Assembly (NCBI RefSeq): GCF_014633365.1
Contig: NC_068349.1
Coordinates: forward strand, 17,498,753 to 17,562,752
DNA length: 64,000 nucleotides
Source of the DNA: Diospyros lotus
Lineage: Eukaryota; Streptophyta; Magnoliopsida; Ericales; Ebenaceae
Reading direction: 5' to 3'
Shown here: positions 20,648 through 33,600 of the stretch, one piece after another
Layout of the letters: each line of letters begins with the position of its first letter
Numbering within the stretch: position 1 is the stretch's first letter
Translations under genes and position numbers: made by a program
The notes under the pieces: generated by a model
Seen by the model: only the letters and a program-made list of their open reading frames with translations
Told to the model about the DNA's origin: nothing
Databases searched by the model: none

Positions 20648-22960
20648 TGTAACGCCCTGCTCCCACTTACGGGTGCCACTCGTGAACAATTACCCAAATT
20701 GCCCACCTGCCAGGCCATTTGCGAATGGTGGACTATGTTTCAACATGAAACGCCCTAGGTGGGAACTAGAATTCGTCCTTCCCTTCCCTCGACCCTAAGA
20801 TCCACTAGCAGAATTAGGTTTTAACCACACTACACTTGGCTAAAAAAAAATCTCATTAAGATACCCAATCGCCATTTTCTTATTTATTTTAATTCTTCTT
20901 TCTTTCAAGAATTCCACCGGGCTCCATGAATTCCCTTTTGTGCCACTGCTACCCGCTGTGGCCTTCTGCCGGCCACGTGCGGGCCCCGACTTCAACCACC
21001 TGCCAATCTTCCTCATTTTTTTTTTCTTTTTTTTTCTTGGGCCTTTCTAACCCAAAATTTCCAAAATTCTTACCCCTCTTACATGCATCAAAATATCTAC
21101 TTTTAACATCCCAAAAGCCTCATCTCACAACAATAATAACACCAAAATAAATCTTAAACATACTTCCAAAGTTCCCTTTCATTTCACAATAAGGTTTACA
21201 CAACTCTCTTAATGCTTACATAACAAACATCCAAATAGAACTAAAACATATAAATCAAATACAACAACAATAGGCTTCCCATAATCCATACAATATTCTT
21301 GGATCTTCATTCCCATGCTTTCACACGCCTTTCCACTTTGCCTTGATTTTTTCCCATGCCTTGACAACCTATATGTGAGGGTAAAAACCTCATGAGCTAT
21401 TAAGCTCAATAAGGGTGCAATAACAATAAGTATGAACAAAAACATATCATATGATGCCAAATGCATGTATGCAACGTGGTTAGGGCTTCCACATCCTCAC
21501 AACCACCTAGGTTTGAGGCTTTAACTATCCTACCCCACACAACCTCATGGTCATAGGTCCTTAAACACAAAGAAAACATGCCAATGCATACATTTAAAAG
21601 TTTAAGCACATACTTTACCACTTGCAAGCCACCATCGCATGGGGCTATCCCTTACCTCATTCTTTTCTTTGAAGCTTTTAAACTCTCCCTAGCTTTCTTC
21701 CCACTCTTCTCCTTAAGAGAATCCTTGAAACAAAATTCTTAAAGAAACTAAGCTACCATTAAAGGGAACAAAAAGGAACTTACATGCTTCCAAAGGAAGA
21801 ACACTTACCTTATTCTCCATCTTCCTCCTTGGAAGACATTCTTCCTTTCTCCATTCTTCTTCTTCCTCTCCACAAAATGGGAGACTTCTTCTATTTCTCT
21901 CATTAACTTTGCCAAAAGGATTAGGGTTTCCATATACTAGTCTATTTATACTAGCACCCAATCCTTCAAGAATAAATCCTAGCCATTAGATTTATTTGGT
22001 GAGAATAAATCTCAACCACACAAATAACTTAATCCATGCCACTTACTCTTGTGAAATATCCACCTTTAGATTTAATTCCACTTTACAAGACTAGATCTCA
22101 ACCATCCAAAGAAAGCACAATCCATGTGCTTTTAAAAACTTTAATCTCAACCACTCATCTCTTTAATATTTGGCAATCCATGCCATTTCTTCTCTTTAAA
22201 TCCCCACCCTTGGATTCATTCTCTTTTCAAGAATAAACCTCACCTATTGGATTTCTTGAATTTTTCATTTATTTCTCATTTATTTATATGAGACTAATTT
22301 CATATCCATCACATGAGAGAGACATAATACATTTCTTTTCCCTTTAAATAAATCCCACATTTTTCAAACGTTAATGGGTGACTAATTTCCCATTTTCTTT
22401 TGGATTTATTTAATTCACCATAATCATACTTATCATTAAATGCTTGAAAGACTAAATATAATTTCTTTTACATTTAATTAAATCTCTCCATTTTACTTGA
22501 ACAAAGCTTTGTCAAGTGTCATCCCTAGACACTAACCTTGGCTTCCAAGTTTTCATTTCATCCATCAATGTGGCATTACCATATTAATTCACCATTTTAG
22601 GAAAAATTAATTTTTTCTCAAATAATTGAATACTCTCCATTTTTCCTATTTTCCATAATTAAATTCCTTTATGGACTTTCATTCCAAATTACTAAAATGC
22701 CTTTTGTGAATTATTAATCCCACTTATCTCCACATAAATACAAAAATAGGAAATTAATTCACTTCATGCTTAATTTCAGCTAGGAATTATTTCTAATTTA
22801 CCAAAATATCCTTTATTGAACATCACTTATCCAAATTATCAAAATGCCCCTATCATAGGGCACCCTCGTTCTCAAGCATTCATCATATTTTTAAGGGTAC
22901 TTTTGAAAGTTTCTCACTTCCTTTCTCTTTCTCTTAATACCAGTAACACCGGGTGTTACA
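20648..22960 (-). repeat. Solo Gypsy LTR, family A copy 1
   Basis: The plus strand reads TGTAACGCCCTGCTCCC at the left end and CACCGGGTGTTACA at the right. Minus-strand reading therefore starts TGTAACACCCGG, a common plant Gypsy LTR start. A perfect duplication, TAGTC, lies at 20643-20647 and 22961-22965. A minus-strand TATA box, GTATAAATAGAC, lies near 21940-21951. There is no interior, so it is a solo LTR of 2,313 bp. Frames inside it (20926-21150, 21209-21627, 21713-21961, 22036-22236) are not genes. Confidence 0.85.
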
Positions 22961-23151
22961 TAGTCTTCTTAGAGGCTACTTCCTTTGAGCTCCCTGAGTG
23001 GTGGATGTATGACTTAGACTCTCGAGATTTAGAGAAGTATTTGAATGCAGCGTTGACGGACAACATGGCCAACCTTTCAGGGCTGTGGAGTTCATATGTG
23101 CCTGATCATGGGAAATCTTTTAAATTCATTGCGACCGTGGAGTCCCTATGA
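22961..23151 (+). pseudogene. Gypsy ORF1/gag fragment, right part
   Basis: Just after the LTR the plus-strand frame gives FLEATSFELPEWWMYD and continues to a stop at 23149-23151. Codon phase matches the left part across the TAGTC duplication, so both are one frame split by the solo LTR. No domain follows. Confidence 0.55.
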
Positions 23152-23233
23152 CCTTGTTTCATCCTAATAATCATAGTTGTCAACGGCGATTAGCTTGTTT
23201 TAAAAAAAAGTCATTGTAGTTAAAACAATATTA

Positions 23234-23683
23234 GGGTAAATTGAGCATACACTCCTTAAACTTTGGCTATTTGACTAGAACACCCCCTGAACTTTAAAAT
23301 TATCTTAATTAGTCTTTAAACTTTCTAAAAATTGGCCATAACACCCTCTTTGTTATCAATGGCATTAAGTAAATTGACCTTACATTCCCAAAATTTGGGT
23401 TTTTGGACCATACATACACCTCTGAACATTATTTTTTGCAAAATCAATCTTTGAACTTTCACAAAAAGGTTAAGGCTAATTTTGTAAAAAGAAAAATTTA
23501 AAGGGTGTCCAAGTCAAATAATCAAAGTTTAGGGGTGTACGGTCAATTTATTTAGTGTTCTTAGTAATGGAAGGGGTGTTGTGACTAATTTTAGAAAGTT
23601 TGAGGACTAATTAGGGCAATTTTAAAATTCAAAAGGTCCTTATGTCAAATAGCCAAAGTTAGGGGTATATAGTTAATTTACCC
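23234..23683. mobile_element. MITE, 450 bp, Mutator-like
   Basis: The ends are inverted, GGGTAAATTGAGC and its counterpart AATTTACCC, and the inverted similarity extends through roughly 200 bases on each side (for example CTTTGGCTATTTGAC against GTCAAATAGCCAAAG). It is flanked by ACAATATTA (23225-23233) and AAAATATTA (23684-23692), a 9-bp duplication with one change. Long terminal inverted repeats with a 9-bp duplication point to a Mutator-derived foldback element. It has no coding capacity. Confidence 0.8.
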
Positions 23684-23692
23684 AAAATATTA

Positions 23693-24583
23693 TGAAATAT
23701 CAAACACCATTACTACTAATTGTGGCTACTAAAAGCAATGATGCATGTAGCATTTGTTTTCCTTTTTTGTCTCTATAATTTAGATTGGTTAAATTTCACA
23801 AAATACCCTTGAGGTTAGATAGAAAAAACATAAACCACAATTGTATTTTTAAAAATAATACCAATCTCCATTGACTTTTAGAATTGTTTACCATTATTCT
23901 CTCATCATTGCAAAATGACTTTTTTAAAAAAAAAAAATCCAAAATATTTTTTCTCTCCCTTCCCTCCTATTTCTATTTTTTCTCACTCTTAAGAAAATTG
24001 CCTCTGGTCTGTTGTTCGTGTCTCTCATTTCATCTCTTTTGATGACATCTCCAATGATTGAGGAAGCTCTTTATCCCACCTTTCTCTTCATTTTCATCTC
24101 ACCCTCGTCATTTGTGAGATTCACAAACATACTAGAGTATTATGATGCTCTAGAAAGGTTTAACTAATGAAAGCAAGTAAATAAGAGAGGCAATGAGAGA
24201 AAAGGTTCAGATATGGTGATGAACGATTATAGAACATGAATAAGAAGTCGAAAGAAGATAAAGGTACTTTTGTGTATGTGTGTGATCAGAATCTAACTAA
24301 ACCTCACTAGGCTTTTCTCTCTCTCCATGTGGTTGGAATGCTATTGCCAAGTTCTAACCAAAACCCAAATCATCAAGTTCCAAGTCTAGGTTCCATACAA
24401 AACCTAGCTTTACTAAGCTAAATTTTAGCAAAGTTCTAAAAATGAGACCATTTTAATTAATTTTTATTTATTTTTTGATTTTTAATTCCTCTTCTCTCTC
24501 TCTCTCTCTCTCTCGTTGGCAAAATCGGTGGGTTCTTAGGTAAGATCAATGAGTTGGATTGGTTTCACTAACAAGAGAATGTG
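23693..24583. other. No gene seen; CT microsatellite
   Basis: AT-rich non-coding sequence with a (TC)n run at about 24490-24514. No coding frame of note and no repeat boundary was recognised. Confidence 0.4.
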
Positions 24584-27097
24584 TGTGACGCCCCGTTCCC
24601 ACTTACAGGTGTCACTCGTGAACAATTACCTGAATCATCCACCTGCCCGGCCTTTGGTGAAGGGCAGACCACGTTTCAAGACGAAACGCCCTAGGTGGGA
24701 ACTAGGTTCGTCCTTCCCTTCCCTCAACCATAGGATTTAGTAGCAGAATTAGGCTTAATCACTCCGTACTTGGCTTAAAAGAAATCTCATTAAGATGCCC
24801 AATCGCCATTTTTTTATTTATATTTAATTCTTTTTCCATCCAAGAATTTTACCAAGCTCCATAAAAATCACCATTTCAATCAATCCATTGATTGATTACC
24901 AAGTTTTGGAGGCAAACTCATAATTTTCAATTTTCTAAAATTTCGGCATTATTCTCCAAAATGCCCTAAAAATTCCTTTATTTTGAAAATTCCTCCGGGG
25001 CCCAAAACCAATTAAGAAATGCCCCAAAATTCCCCTAAAATTCTAAATTTTTGAAAACAATTGGCCGGCGGGGCTTGCTGGCCGGGCGGCTGGCAGCGGG
25101 CCGCGCGCGCCCGCGCACCCCAACGCGTCTATTGCTGCCCGCTGTGGCCCTTTGCGGGCCACGCGTGGGCCCCGGCAGCTGCTGCTGCTGCCTCTACTGC
25201 TGTTTTTCCCCTTTTTTTTTTTCCTTCTTGGGCCTTTCAAACCCAAGATTTCCAGATTTCTCCTTCCAAAATTTAGCACCTCAAAGCATCACATTTTCAC
25301 CAAAAAAACATCTTATTTAACCTTTTTTATGCTTCCTACAACTCATGCCAAATGAGAAATTTACATCCATACTTAAGCCTCTTCAAGCCATAAGCCAATA
25401 TCTCATGTTAAAATAAAGTCAAAACACTCCCAGGATAAAAAATACACACATGATCTTAGGCTTTAACAAGCCATTACCAACCAAATACATTATATTAGAT
25501 AAATCAAATGTCACAAAATAGGTTACACTAAGCCATACAACACACTTGAATCTTCATTTCCATGCTTTCACATGCCATTCCACCTTGTCTTGATTTTTTC
25601 CATGCTTCCACAACCTATATGTGAGGGTAAAAACCTCATGAGCTATTAAGTTCAATAAGGGTGCAATGCAAAATAAATATGAACATAACAAGATTATATA
25701 ATGCCAAATGCATGCAAGTGTGGCTAGATCTCTTTGCCCTCACAACCCACCAAGGTTAGAGGCATCAATCCACCATTTCAACCATGTTCTCAAACTAACC
25801 TATGGCCATAAGTCCAATGAACACAATACAACATGCCAAATGCAACATATACATTTATGAACTATACTTACAACACATTGCAAGGCCACCCTCCCATAGG
25901 GCCATCCCTTACCTCATTCTTTTCTTTGAACCTTTAAATCCTTATCTCAAGAGAGCTTCCATCATCATCTTCTCCTATCTAAGATGACATTCCAATAAAC
26001 CTCTTACTTTACATTCAAGCATACTAAAATAAAGAGAAGAAGGAACAAAGCTTACCTTGATTTCTTCTTCTTTCTTCACTTTTTCTTCCATGGGAGACTT
26101 CTTATCTCTCTTTCTTTCTTTTCTTCTTCATTTCTTTCTCCAAATAGCCAAAGGAAGACAAGTCCTCCTCACTTGCCTTTAAATACTACCCTTTCTCATT
26201 TTAAAGAATGGATCTCCACCATTCATTAAAAGCACAATCCATGTGCTTAAGGAGAATTAAATCTCCACCATTCCTTTCAAATAAACAAGTCTCCTCTCTA
26301 GGAGAAAGTACAATCCATGCTCTTTATCTTGATTAATCTCATCCATTGGATTATTTTGCCTTTTCAAGACTCAAGCACAACCATTGAATCACTTGAAAAT
26401 TTCCTTTTTATTTTCAATTAATTTAATTTGACTATTTTCCAACCATCACATGAGAGACATAAATCCTTACTTATGCATTTAAATAAATCCCATATTTTTC
26501 AAAGCATTGATGGGTGACTAATTTCCCATTTCATTTGGATTTATATTATTCACCATAATCATGCACAACATTAAATGCTTAAAAGACTAATTAGCATTTC
26601 TTTTGCATTTAATTTAATCTCTCATTTAACTTGGACCACATTAAGTCATGTGTCATTCCAAGACACTAACCTTGGCTTCCAAATTTTAATCCCATCCCTC
26701 TATGTGATATCACCACATTTATTCTCCAATATAGGGAAAATTAATTACTTTACCACATAATTAAATATCCACAATTTTTCCAATATTTCATAATTAAATT
26801 CCTTTATGGAAATAAATTCTAAAATTTCCAAAATACCCTTTGTGAATTTATTAATCCCATATATCTCCACATAAATACCAAATTGGGATTTAATTCACTT
26901 ACATCCCTAACTCCACATAGGAATTATTTCCAATTTATCAAAATACCCTTTATTGGACTTCACTATCCAAATTACCAAAATGCCTCTCTCATAGGGTACC
27001 AATATTCTCAAGGATCTAACACCTCCTCAAGGACATTTTTGAAAGTTTTCTTACTTACTTTCTCATTCTTATAACACTAGGATTACTGGGTGTTATA
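24584..27097 (-). repeat. Solo Gypsy LTR, family A copy 2
   Basis: It aligns with 20648-22960. The left end TGTGACGCCCCGTTCCCAC corresponds to TGTAACGCCCTGCTCCCAC, and the words CTAGGTGGGAACTAG and AAGATGCCCAATCGCCA are shared. The right end is GGGTGTTATA, so the CA terminus is mutated. The flanks ATGTG (24579-24583) and GTGTG (27098-27102) are a plausible 5-bp duplication with one change. It is longer than copy 1 by about 200 bp, mostly a segment near 24850-25060 absent from copy 1. The GC-rich stretch at 25060-25200 gives spurious frames (25043-25355). Confidence 0.75.
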
Positions 27098-27100
27098 GTG

Positions 27101-27233
27101 TGTGTGTGTAAAGGGTAAAATAATCCTTTGCTTTTATTTTTGGGAAAATTGCACCCCAACTCTTGTGTGTGTGTGTGTGAAGGGTAAAATGGTCATTTGC
27201 TTTTATTTTATGGAAAATTGTACCCCAACTCTT
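27101..27233. repeat. Tandem duplication of about 66 bp
   Basis: Two adjacent units each have (TG)n, AAGGGTAAAATnnTC, TTTGCTTTTATTTT, GGAAAATTG, ACCCCAACTCTT. Units lie at about 27101-27164 and 27165-27233 and differ at a handful of positions and in the TG run length. Confidence 0.8.
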
Positions 27234-27274
27234 ATGGTTTGTGTCATTTGTGGAGAGAGAGAGGGAGAGAGAGT

Positions 27275-28195
27275 TGTTAGTCCCTTACACACAATGGCCA
27301 CTCAAGAGGGGAGTGAATTGAGTGATAAAACTTATTAAACCAAATTATTCCCTTTTCAAACTTTTGAGCTTTTCTTATACAAAAAAAATATTTGTTATAA
27401 ATATATATATTGTTTGGGAATGCTAGCAATATAAATACACAAACAACCATAATATTAACACAAAATACATATAGTGGTTCTGTGTCTCCAACACCTACGT
27501 CTACTCTCTCAAGGTCAACCCGATATTTGAGGTTCCACTATAACCACACCTAAGTTTTCCAACAAGCTCACCTAGAAAACTTTTACACAATATTAAGATT
27601 TTCCCCTTAGCTCACCCTGAAAACTAATACAACACACTTAGATTATAATGAGCTCTAGGATGCCACTCACAATCCACAATTAATACAAATAAATCCTATG
27701 TCCAAACAACCTTGGACTAAAATGGAATTAAACACAATGATATTACAAGACAAATATAAATAATACAGGAGTTACCAATAAAAAGAAAACTTCTTCTCCT
27801 TTGCCTTGGGCTCAAAATGATGTATCTTTAACGCTTAGGCCTTGGATTGTTTTTTTTGAGTATTTGAGAGCTTGAGAGTGTCTTTAGAAAGATTAATCTT
27901 GGTTGTGCATTCCCTTTCTCCAGATTTCTACTTTTCTTTTTATAGATTTGGCTTCCAACGGCTCTTTTAATGTTTCAAAAATTCGATCGTTGGAATCTGG
28001 AAGTCGATTGTTCTAACTGACAGTCGACTTCGTGACACTCACAATCGACTCTCGAAGCCAATAATTGATTCTCATTAGCCTACAGTCAACTGGTCAAAAC
28101 CTACTCTTTGCTACCTTGACTCTGCATAACCCACAGTCGATTGTCCCTCAATGGGAGTCGACTCTCAGTCCAAATTTTCAAAAAATTAGATTTGT
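27275..28195 (-). repeat. Truncated Copia LTR related to 7491-8813
   Basis: On the plus strand it begins TGTTAGTCCCTTACACACAA, then GGGGAGTGAATTGAG, paralleling TGTTAGAATGGGAGATGC and GGGGGGTGAATTGG of the complete element. It contains GTGGTTC, a run of short C-rich segments and, at 28000-28170, about eight GTCGAC-like words (AGTCGACTT, AATCGACTC, AGTCAACTG, AGTCGATTG, AGTCGACTC). It ends abruptly near 28195 without the usual terminus, so the rest is lost. Confidence 0.65.
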
Positions 28196-28730
28196 TTGAT
28201 AATATAATCTATAGCATGTATACATTACAATATATTTATATTTTTTTAATTTAAGTAAATGCCTATATTTTCTTCAATTTATATTTTACCTTTCATTTAC
28301 TTTAATATATAAATATAAATAAAAGAGTACCTCCATTTGAATTCAATAAAAATATCTAAAAGATCAAAATCCATAACAATAAGAAAATAAAATTTTGGTT
28401 TTAGAACAAATTCGGGATTTAGCGATTTTATTACTCCAAAATACATATCTTCTATTTCTTAAAAAATTTATTAAAAATTATTTTAACAACAATGAAAATT
28501 AGCTATCAAAATATTGGGAGATAGTTTTTCAAAATGAAAACATTTTCTTATATGTCCCTTTATAATGTGTTAGTCTTCCAGACTTAGAAAAATAGCATTT
28601 ATTGGTTCATTTTGATACACAAAATATTATAATACTTAAAATATGTTTTCCACTATAAGACATATCAAAATTCTATTTGGGGATTTAAATATACTAAAAA
28701 TAATTTTAGTAAAATTATGTTTTGTTAAAT
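28196..28730. other. No gene seen
   Basis: AT-rich unique-looking sequence with no long frame, repeat end or RNA-like structure that I can support. Confidence 0.4.
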
Positions 28731-28871
28731 ATTAAAATACATAATGGATTAGAGCAATTTGGCTAACATTAAAACACATAATGGATTAGAGCAATTTGGC
28801 TCAATGAGAGAGTGTGTGTGTGTGTGTGGATTGGAGCAATTTGGCTCAATGAGTGTGTGTGTGTGTGTGTT
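28731..28871. repeat. Short tandem repeats with TG runs
   Basis: The phrase ATGGATTAGAGCAATTTGGC occurs twice in direct order (about 28744 and 28781). A related GATTGGAGCAATTTGGCTC is then found at about 28828. The units end in (TG)n runs. This looks like stepwise duplication of a 35-45 base unit. Confidence 0.75.
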
Positions 28872-30603
28872 GCTTTTATATTTTAGAAAATTTTTGTGCC
28901 ATTTGTGGGCACCCCTATGATTTAAAAATGACTATGAACATCCACTTAGTTTGATTTTTCTTTTTTCTTTTTTTGCATGGATATCCCTTTCCTTTACAGA
29001 TAACATCAACTAAATTTTAATTAATTAAGTTAGATTAAGCTAATTAAACAAAAATTAGGTTAAATTTAACTAAAATAAAAATAAAAAATTTAAAAAAAAA
29101 AAACAAAAGGAACTTCAGCCAACTAGTTCTAATCTATAGAACCATCGCTGACTAATGAACTAATTTGCTTTGGCCATTAATGGTGGTAGCGAATGGGGTC
29201 CAAATTTGGCACCTTTCTGCCACCGATAACTTTTCAAATCTTTGTAACCCCGAGTGCGTCTAGGTTCAATTCACTCTTTTTTTTAATGATAAAGGATCTT
29301 TATCATTTTTTAAAACACAAGATTAATCTATGTTTTTTTTTTACTAAATTTAAAAAATAATGTGTAAAATTTACCCTAGCTGATAAACGGGATTATAAAC
29401 GTCCGAGGCCTTTTATAAGTCGGTGGAGGGGAACCCCACAGGGCCCAACCCCTCGCCCAGACCCTTCTTCCAGGCCGGCCTGTTGGGCCCAACTCATTAA
29501 TTTATGTTTTCTCTATTTATATTTTTTATTTCTATTACAAAGGTAATCCCTCAATTATTCCATGATTAGCCAACCAACAATAACAGCATCATTATCTCCA
29601 TCAGTGGCTGTACTAGTTCTGTCTGGACTGTGGATTGCATTAGGAAACCAGCTTAGGAAAAAAAAAAATAGATAATTATTTTTTTAGAGAAACATTTTAT
29701 TAGTTTTTGTCCAATCAAATATGGGCCAAAACAATAGATAGTCAACGGACTGGCTGTACACGTCAACACGTATGCTTTTCACATAATAAACCACCCAACT
29801 CAAATCAGTGATGTCTAAAGACCATAACTGCCAGCAGGTAAGCCTGTAACTTAATGGTAACAAGGTTAAAAGGCATCCCTAACCTTGTTAATGCTTGGGG
29901 GAATGATATTATCTCATATCATTCAATCCAAAAAGTTTAAATAAAGGGTCAACAGAGTGGGAAATTGGCCGAATTTGGTGGGAGACAGAATACAATGATT
30001 CCTAGGGTTCTATCAGAGGCCGGCGGAACACTGCTTTACAGCCCCCTTTGAAAATCAATTCTATTCCAAATTATACTCCCAATTCCAGGGCAAATAGGGG
30101 AGTATACTCTTTGCTAGTAAGCGACGTATAAGTAGAAGCATGCTTGCTGAGTCCTAACAATGACACCATTCAGATAGCAAAGAGAGATTGTTCTCAGCAG
30201 CACCATTTTGACCACTGTTCTGATCTATTACCTATATATTACAGAACCGGAAGAACAGCTACAAGTATCCCCACCACTGCAATTAGCAGCGTATGCATCC
30301 TTCCATACCTAAGGCAAGAAAAATGGATGCAAAGAAAATGGAACAGAGAGAAAGCGACGCACCATGCATACTAAAACCCTAACAAACATCTCCAGTCTCC
30401 TTTTCCAGAAGATGAGGTGCTGGGAAACAGCCTTCATGTAGTATAAGTCGCTACTGCAAGGCATCTCCTCAGCTTGAAGCACCCAATTCGCAACAGTGCC
30501 AGTTGAAGATTGTTGAGTGACATCTACAAGCCGGGTTCACGACATCATGACTTCGACACAAAACCCTTTGTGGTGCCAAATAGTAAGCATCAAAGGGCAC
30601 CAG
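28872..30603. other. 3' flank of the host gene, no gene seen
   Basis: No credible frame. Near 29400-29500 is a GC-rich patch with GGGCCCAAC twice. An 11-bp perfect inverted repeat, TAACAAGGTTA and TAACCTTGTTA, lies at 29858-29868 and 29880-29890 with an 11-base loop. The region just before 30604 should hold the 3' UTR of the minus-strand gene. The frame 30144-30374 is not conserved-looking. Confidence 0.4.
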
Positions 30604-33600
30604 TTAGCTGACACCTGGCTGCATCATGGGAAAGAAGGACCAGTTGTTACAGGCGCTACCCTCCTTCCCAAGCATCTTCTCATTAGCCCACCAGTCAGGT
30701 CCAATAGCAACTTTATCAGAGTGCGCTCCATCTGCATTGTCAAAATTGAATTCCTTGACAGATCCAAGAGAAACAGAGCGATGCCTCTGGGGACGGTGTC
30801 CATCCTCTGTTTCTGCAGAAGCTTTCTCAGACACGTCATTGGATATTTCCCCATGATGGCCCTCCCTATTGTTGGCTGAGTCGGTTGAATTTTCATCTCT
30901 TCCATCAGCATAGACGTCTACAGACAGTGCTCCAGACTTGACCAGTGATGGCTCCTTTGCCATGCATCTGACAACGTCTTCAGCTGTAATCTCAAAAGAT
31001 ACTCTATGATCGACTACTGCCTCATCAGCTCGGGTTCCATTAGATGAACTTGCAAGTGGTGCAATATCAGAATTTTTTCGATCCAGAAGAATGCAATCCC
31101 TGGGTCTAGGTCCCACAGCATCAGGGGTCAACGAACCAGATCCTTGCCTTGATGCCCATTCCTGGGCAGACATTTTGTCAAGGTACAAGAGCTTGGGAGG
31201 GTCACCTATTTGAAACTGAACGAACTGAGGACCACCCGGAGTAAACTCACGATCAGGAAAAGGAGATGAGGTACCTGAACTGGGCGAGATCAAGTGGCTG
31301 ACAGGGCTTCCAGGATAAAGCTGATAAGATTGAAATTCATATTGGGCCAAAGCATATCGCTGACCAGGTTCACCATTTTGGTGATAGGGATCAAGAAGCC
31401 GAGCAAATGGTACTTCAGGAGAGGAAGGTGTAGTCAAATGGACAGACTCAGGAGGTGGAGTAAAAGGGGCAGTAGATGGCTCAGTGGTAAAGGTGGAGAA
31501 GACTGGTGGTGAGACTAACTGGGTCTCATGGGCATAAGGTCCAATAGCGAACATGGATGCAGGACCAGGAGAGTACATACTGGCAGATATAGAGGTGAGG
31601 GAGAGTAAGCCCGCTGGTGATTGGGTACAAGACGGGGGATCAGACTGAAGGAAAGAAGCTGGGGAGGAAGGAGGTGCAACAAAGGGAAATATTACAGGAG
31701 GTGCTTGAGTTGGATTTTCTGCTGCAGGAACCTCAGCTCCAGAGGCAGATGTTTCCGGAACAAGAATAGCATGTCCAATTCGTTTGCTCTGTTTCTGATA
31801 CCCAAAACACCAGTATATACTCCAGCAGCTTCGCCAGCTTCTCTTCTGCATTGAACCAGAGATTATAATAACCATGCCACTTTTAGAATAGGAAGCAACA
31901 CTAGTTATCATCTGAACGTAGCAGGAATATAGAGACAATTTGTAATTCAAAGTAATCCGTCATCAATGCATGCAACATTAGCTTCTGGAAGAAGTCTCCG
32001 TTAGTTTGTTTGTAATGCTTGGTTCAAGATGGAAAAACAAACCGAGCTAATTATAATGCAGTTGCATAGCAAAGACATGGTTTACACGTCCAATATATAG
32101 ATAATTGCAAAAAAGAAAGAGATAAGCATTTTAGAACAGATCAAGTAAAGAGTGGAGAACACCATCAAATACTTAAAAGTGCATCTCCCACAGAATGCAC
32201 GAACACCTTTCTCACATGCCTCTTTGTAAATGAAAAACCGGAGATTGCAAGAATAAATATTCACTGATTACTATCAGCCATGCTAAGTAGATAACTGTGT
32301 TCAACACATCTAACATGAACATTACAAAAACATTCAAATATTCATAAATAGAAGTTTGTAATTAATCTGATTCCTCATTGGAACTTCATTACTTCTGCAG
32401 TTGAGATCATAAAGCTTTTCCAAAATAGAAAAAGTAGCAACAAGTTCATAGGTTAAAGTCAATCAGGTTGATCGAAGATCATCTAGTTAGAAGGATAGGT
32501 TTGGTATCTGGTGCATTCTAAAAAATGCAGTGGATAAATATTTCACCTCTGTAACTCATAATGACAATATGTTTATAATCATTCCTAATTTTTCTCTTTT
32601 TGACATCTATCCTTTTTTATTTCATAAAACTAAAAAACAAAAACACAAAAAAAGCCTGTTTTACCTTGTCACATATCTTACAGAACCTAATTGCCATCTT
32701 ACAATTTCTTTTCCCATTTTTTTTCCTGTTTGATAGGTAAAACTTATTGGGATAGTCAAATCTCCTCATCTGAGATTCAAGGGATATTGTCTAACCAACC
32801 AGGCAGCCTTTTTAAGTGACAAAATGTGTGATATTCAGTTAATTAGTTGCCATGGTTAATGGCAGTAACACCCACTGCTTGACTATCAACAGCAGGATGC
32901 TGGTTTCTTTATCCAGGGTTCACCTAATGCCCTCTCAAGGGACTCACTGTGCTATATTCAGTTATATTAGGCACAATTATTAATTAACAACAGTAAAGCC
33001 TCCAGCTTACTTCTTGTTTTATATTTCTATATATTTGTTTATTGAATTTTATTTCATAACTTGTTTATCTTTTCCACACATGCTGTAGGCACATGGCCTA
33101 CTATATGCTCTATAAATTTGATCACTTTCCCTTAGATAGTAAAATAGCAGTTATATGTCATCTATCAAATTCTTTATTCATTTCCTAAATTTCCCAAGAA
33201 TAATGCCACACTATAAATAATAATTTTCTTTTTTTTCCCATATTGGTCACTAATGTGGGATTGAGAACCATGGGTGAAAGGCATGAAGGTTAAATGGCTA
33301 GGCATGTCCCTCCATGTTCCTTACCTATCTATACAACAGAAGTGAATGAGGAACCAATCAAAAAGGGAACTAGTACGAACATTAAGAAGCCTGAAGACAG
33401 TCTAGAACATGCTCATGCATATCCTAGATGGGCGTGCAGAATCAAACATGACTTGGACATTCCTCAATGTCAACAATTCCACTACTTGCACACTGTTTAT
33501 GACATAGCATGTCGACAGCATATACAATAGCCATGGCAACCCCTATTGATAAGTTTTACACATGGATGCTAATTTATGTCTAATAGAAGAGAAAAGCTAG

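Noticed and set aside
25043..25355. Overlapping GC-rich ORFs on both strands
   Set aside because: They lie in a GC-rich stretch of a solo LTR; four overlapping frames and no domain.
29225..29285. B-box-like GGTTCAATTC followed by T-run, possible tRNA or SINE
   Set aside because: No A box, no cloverleaf and no flanking duplication could be found.
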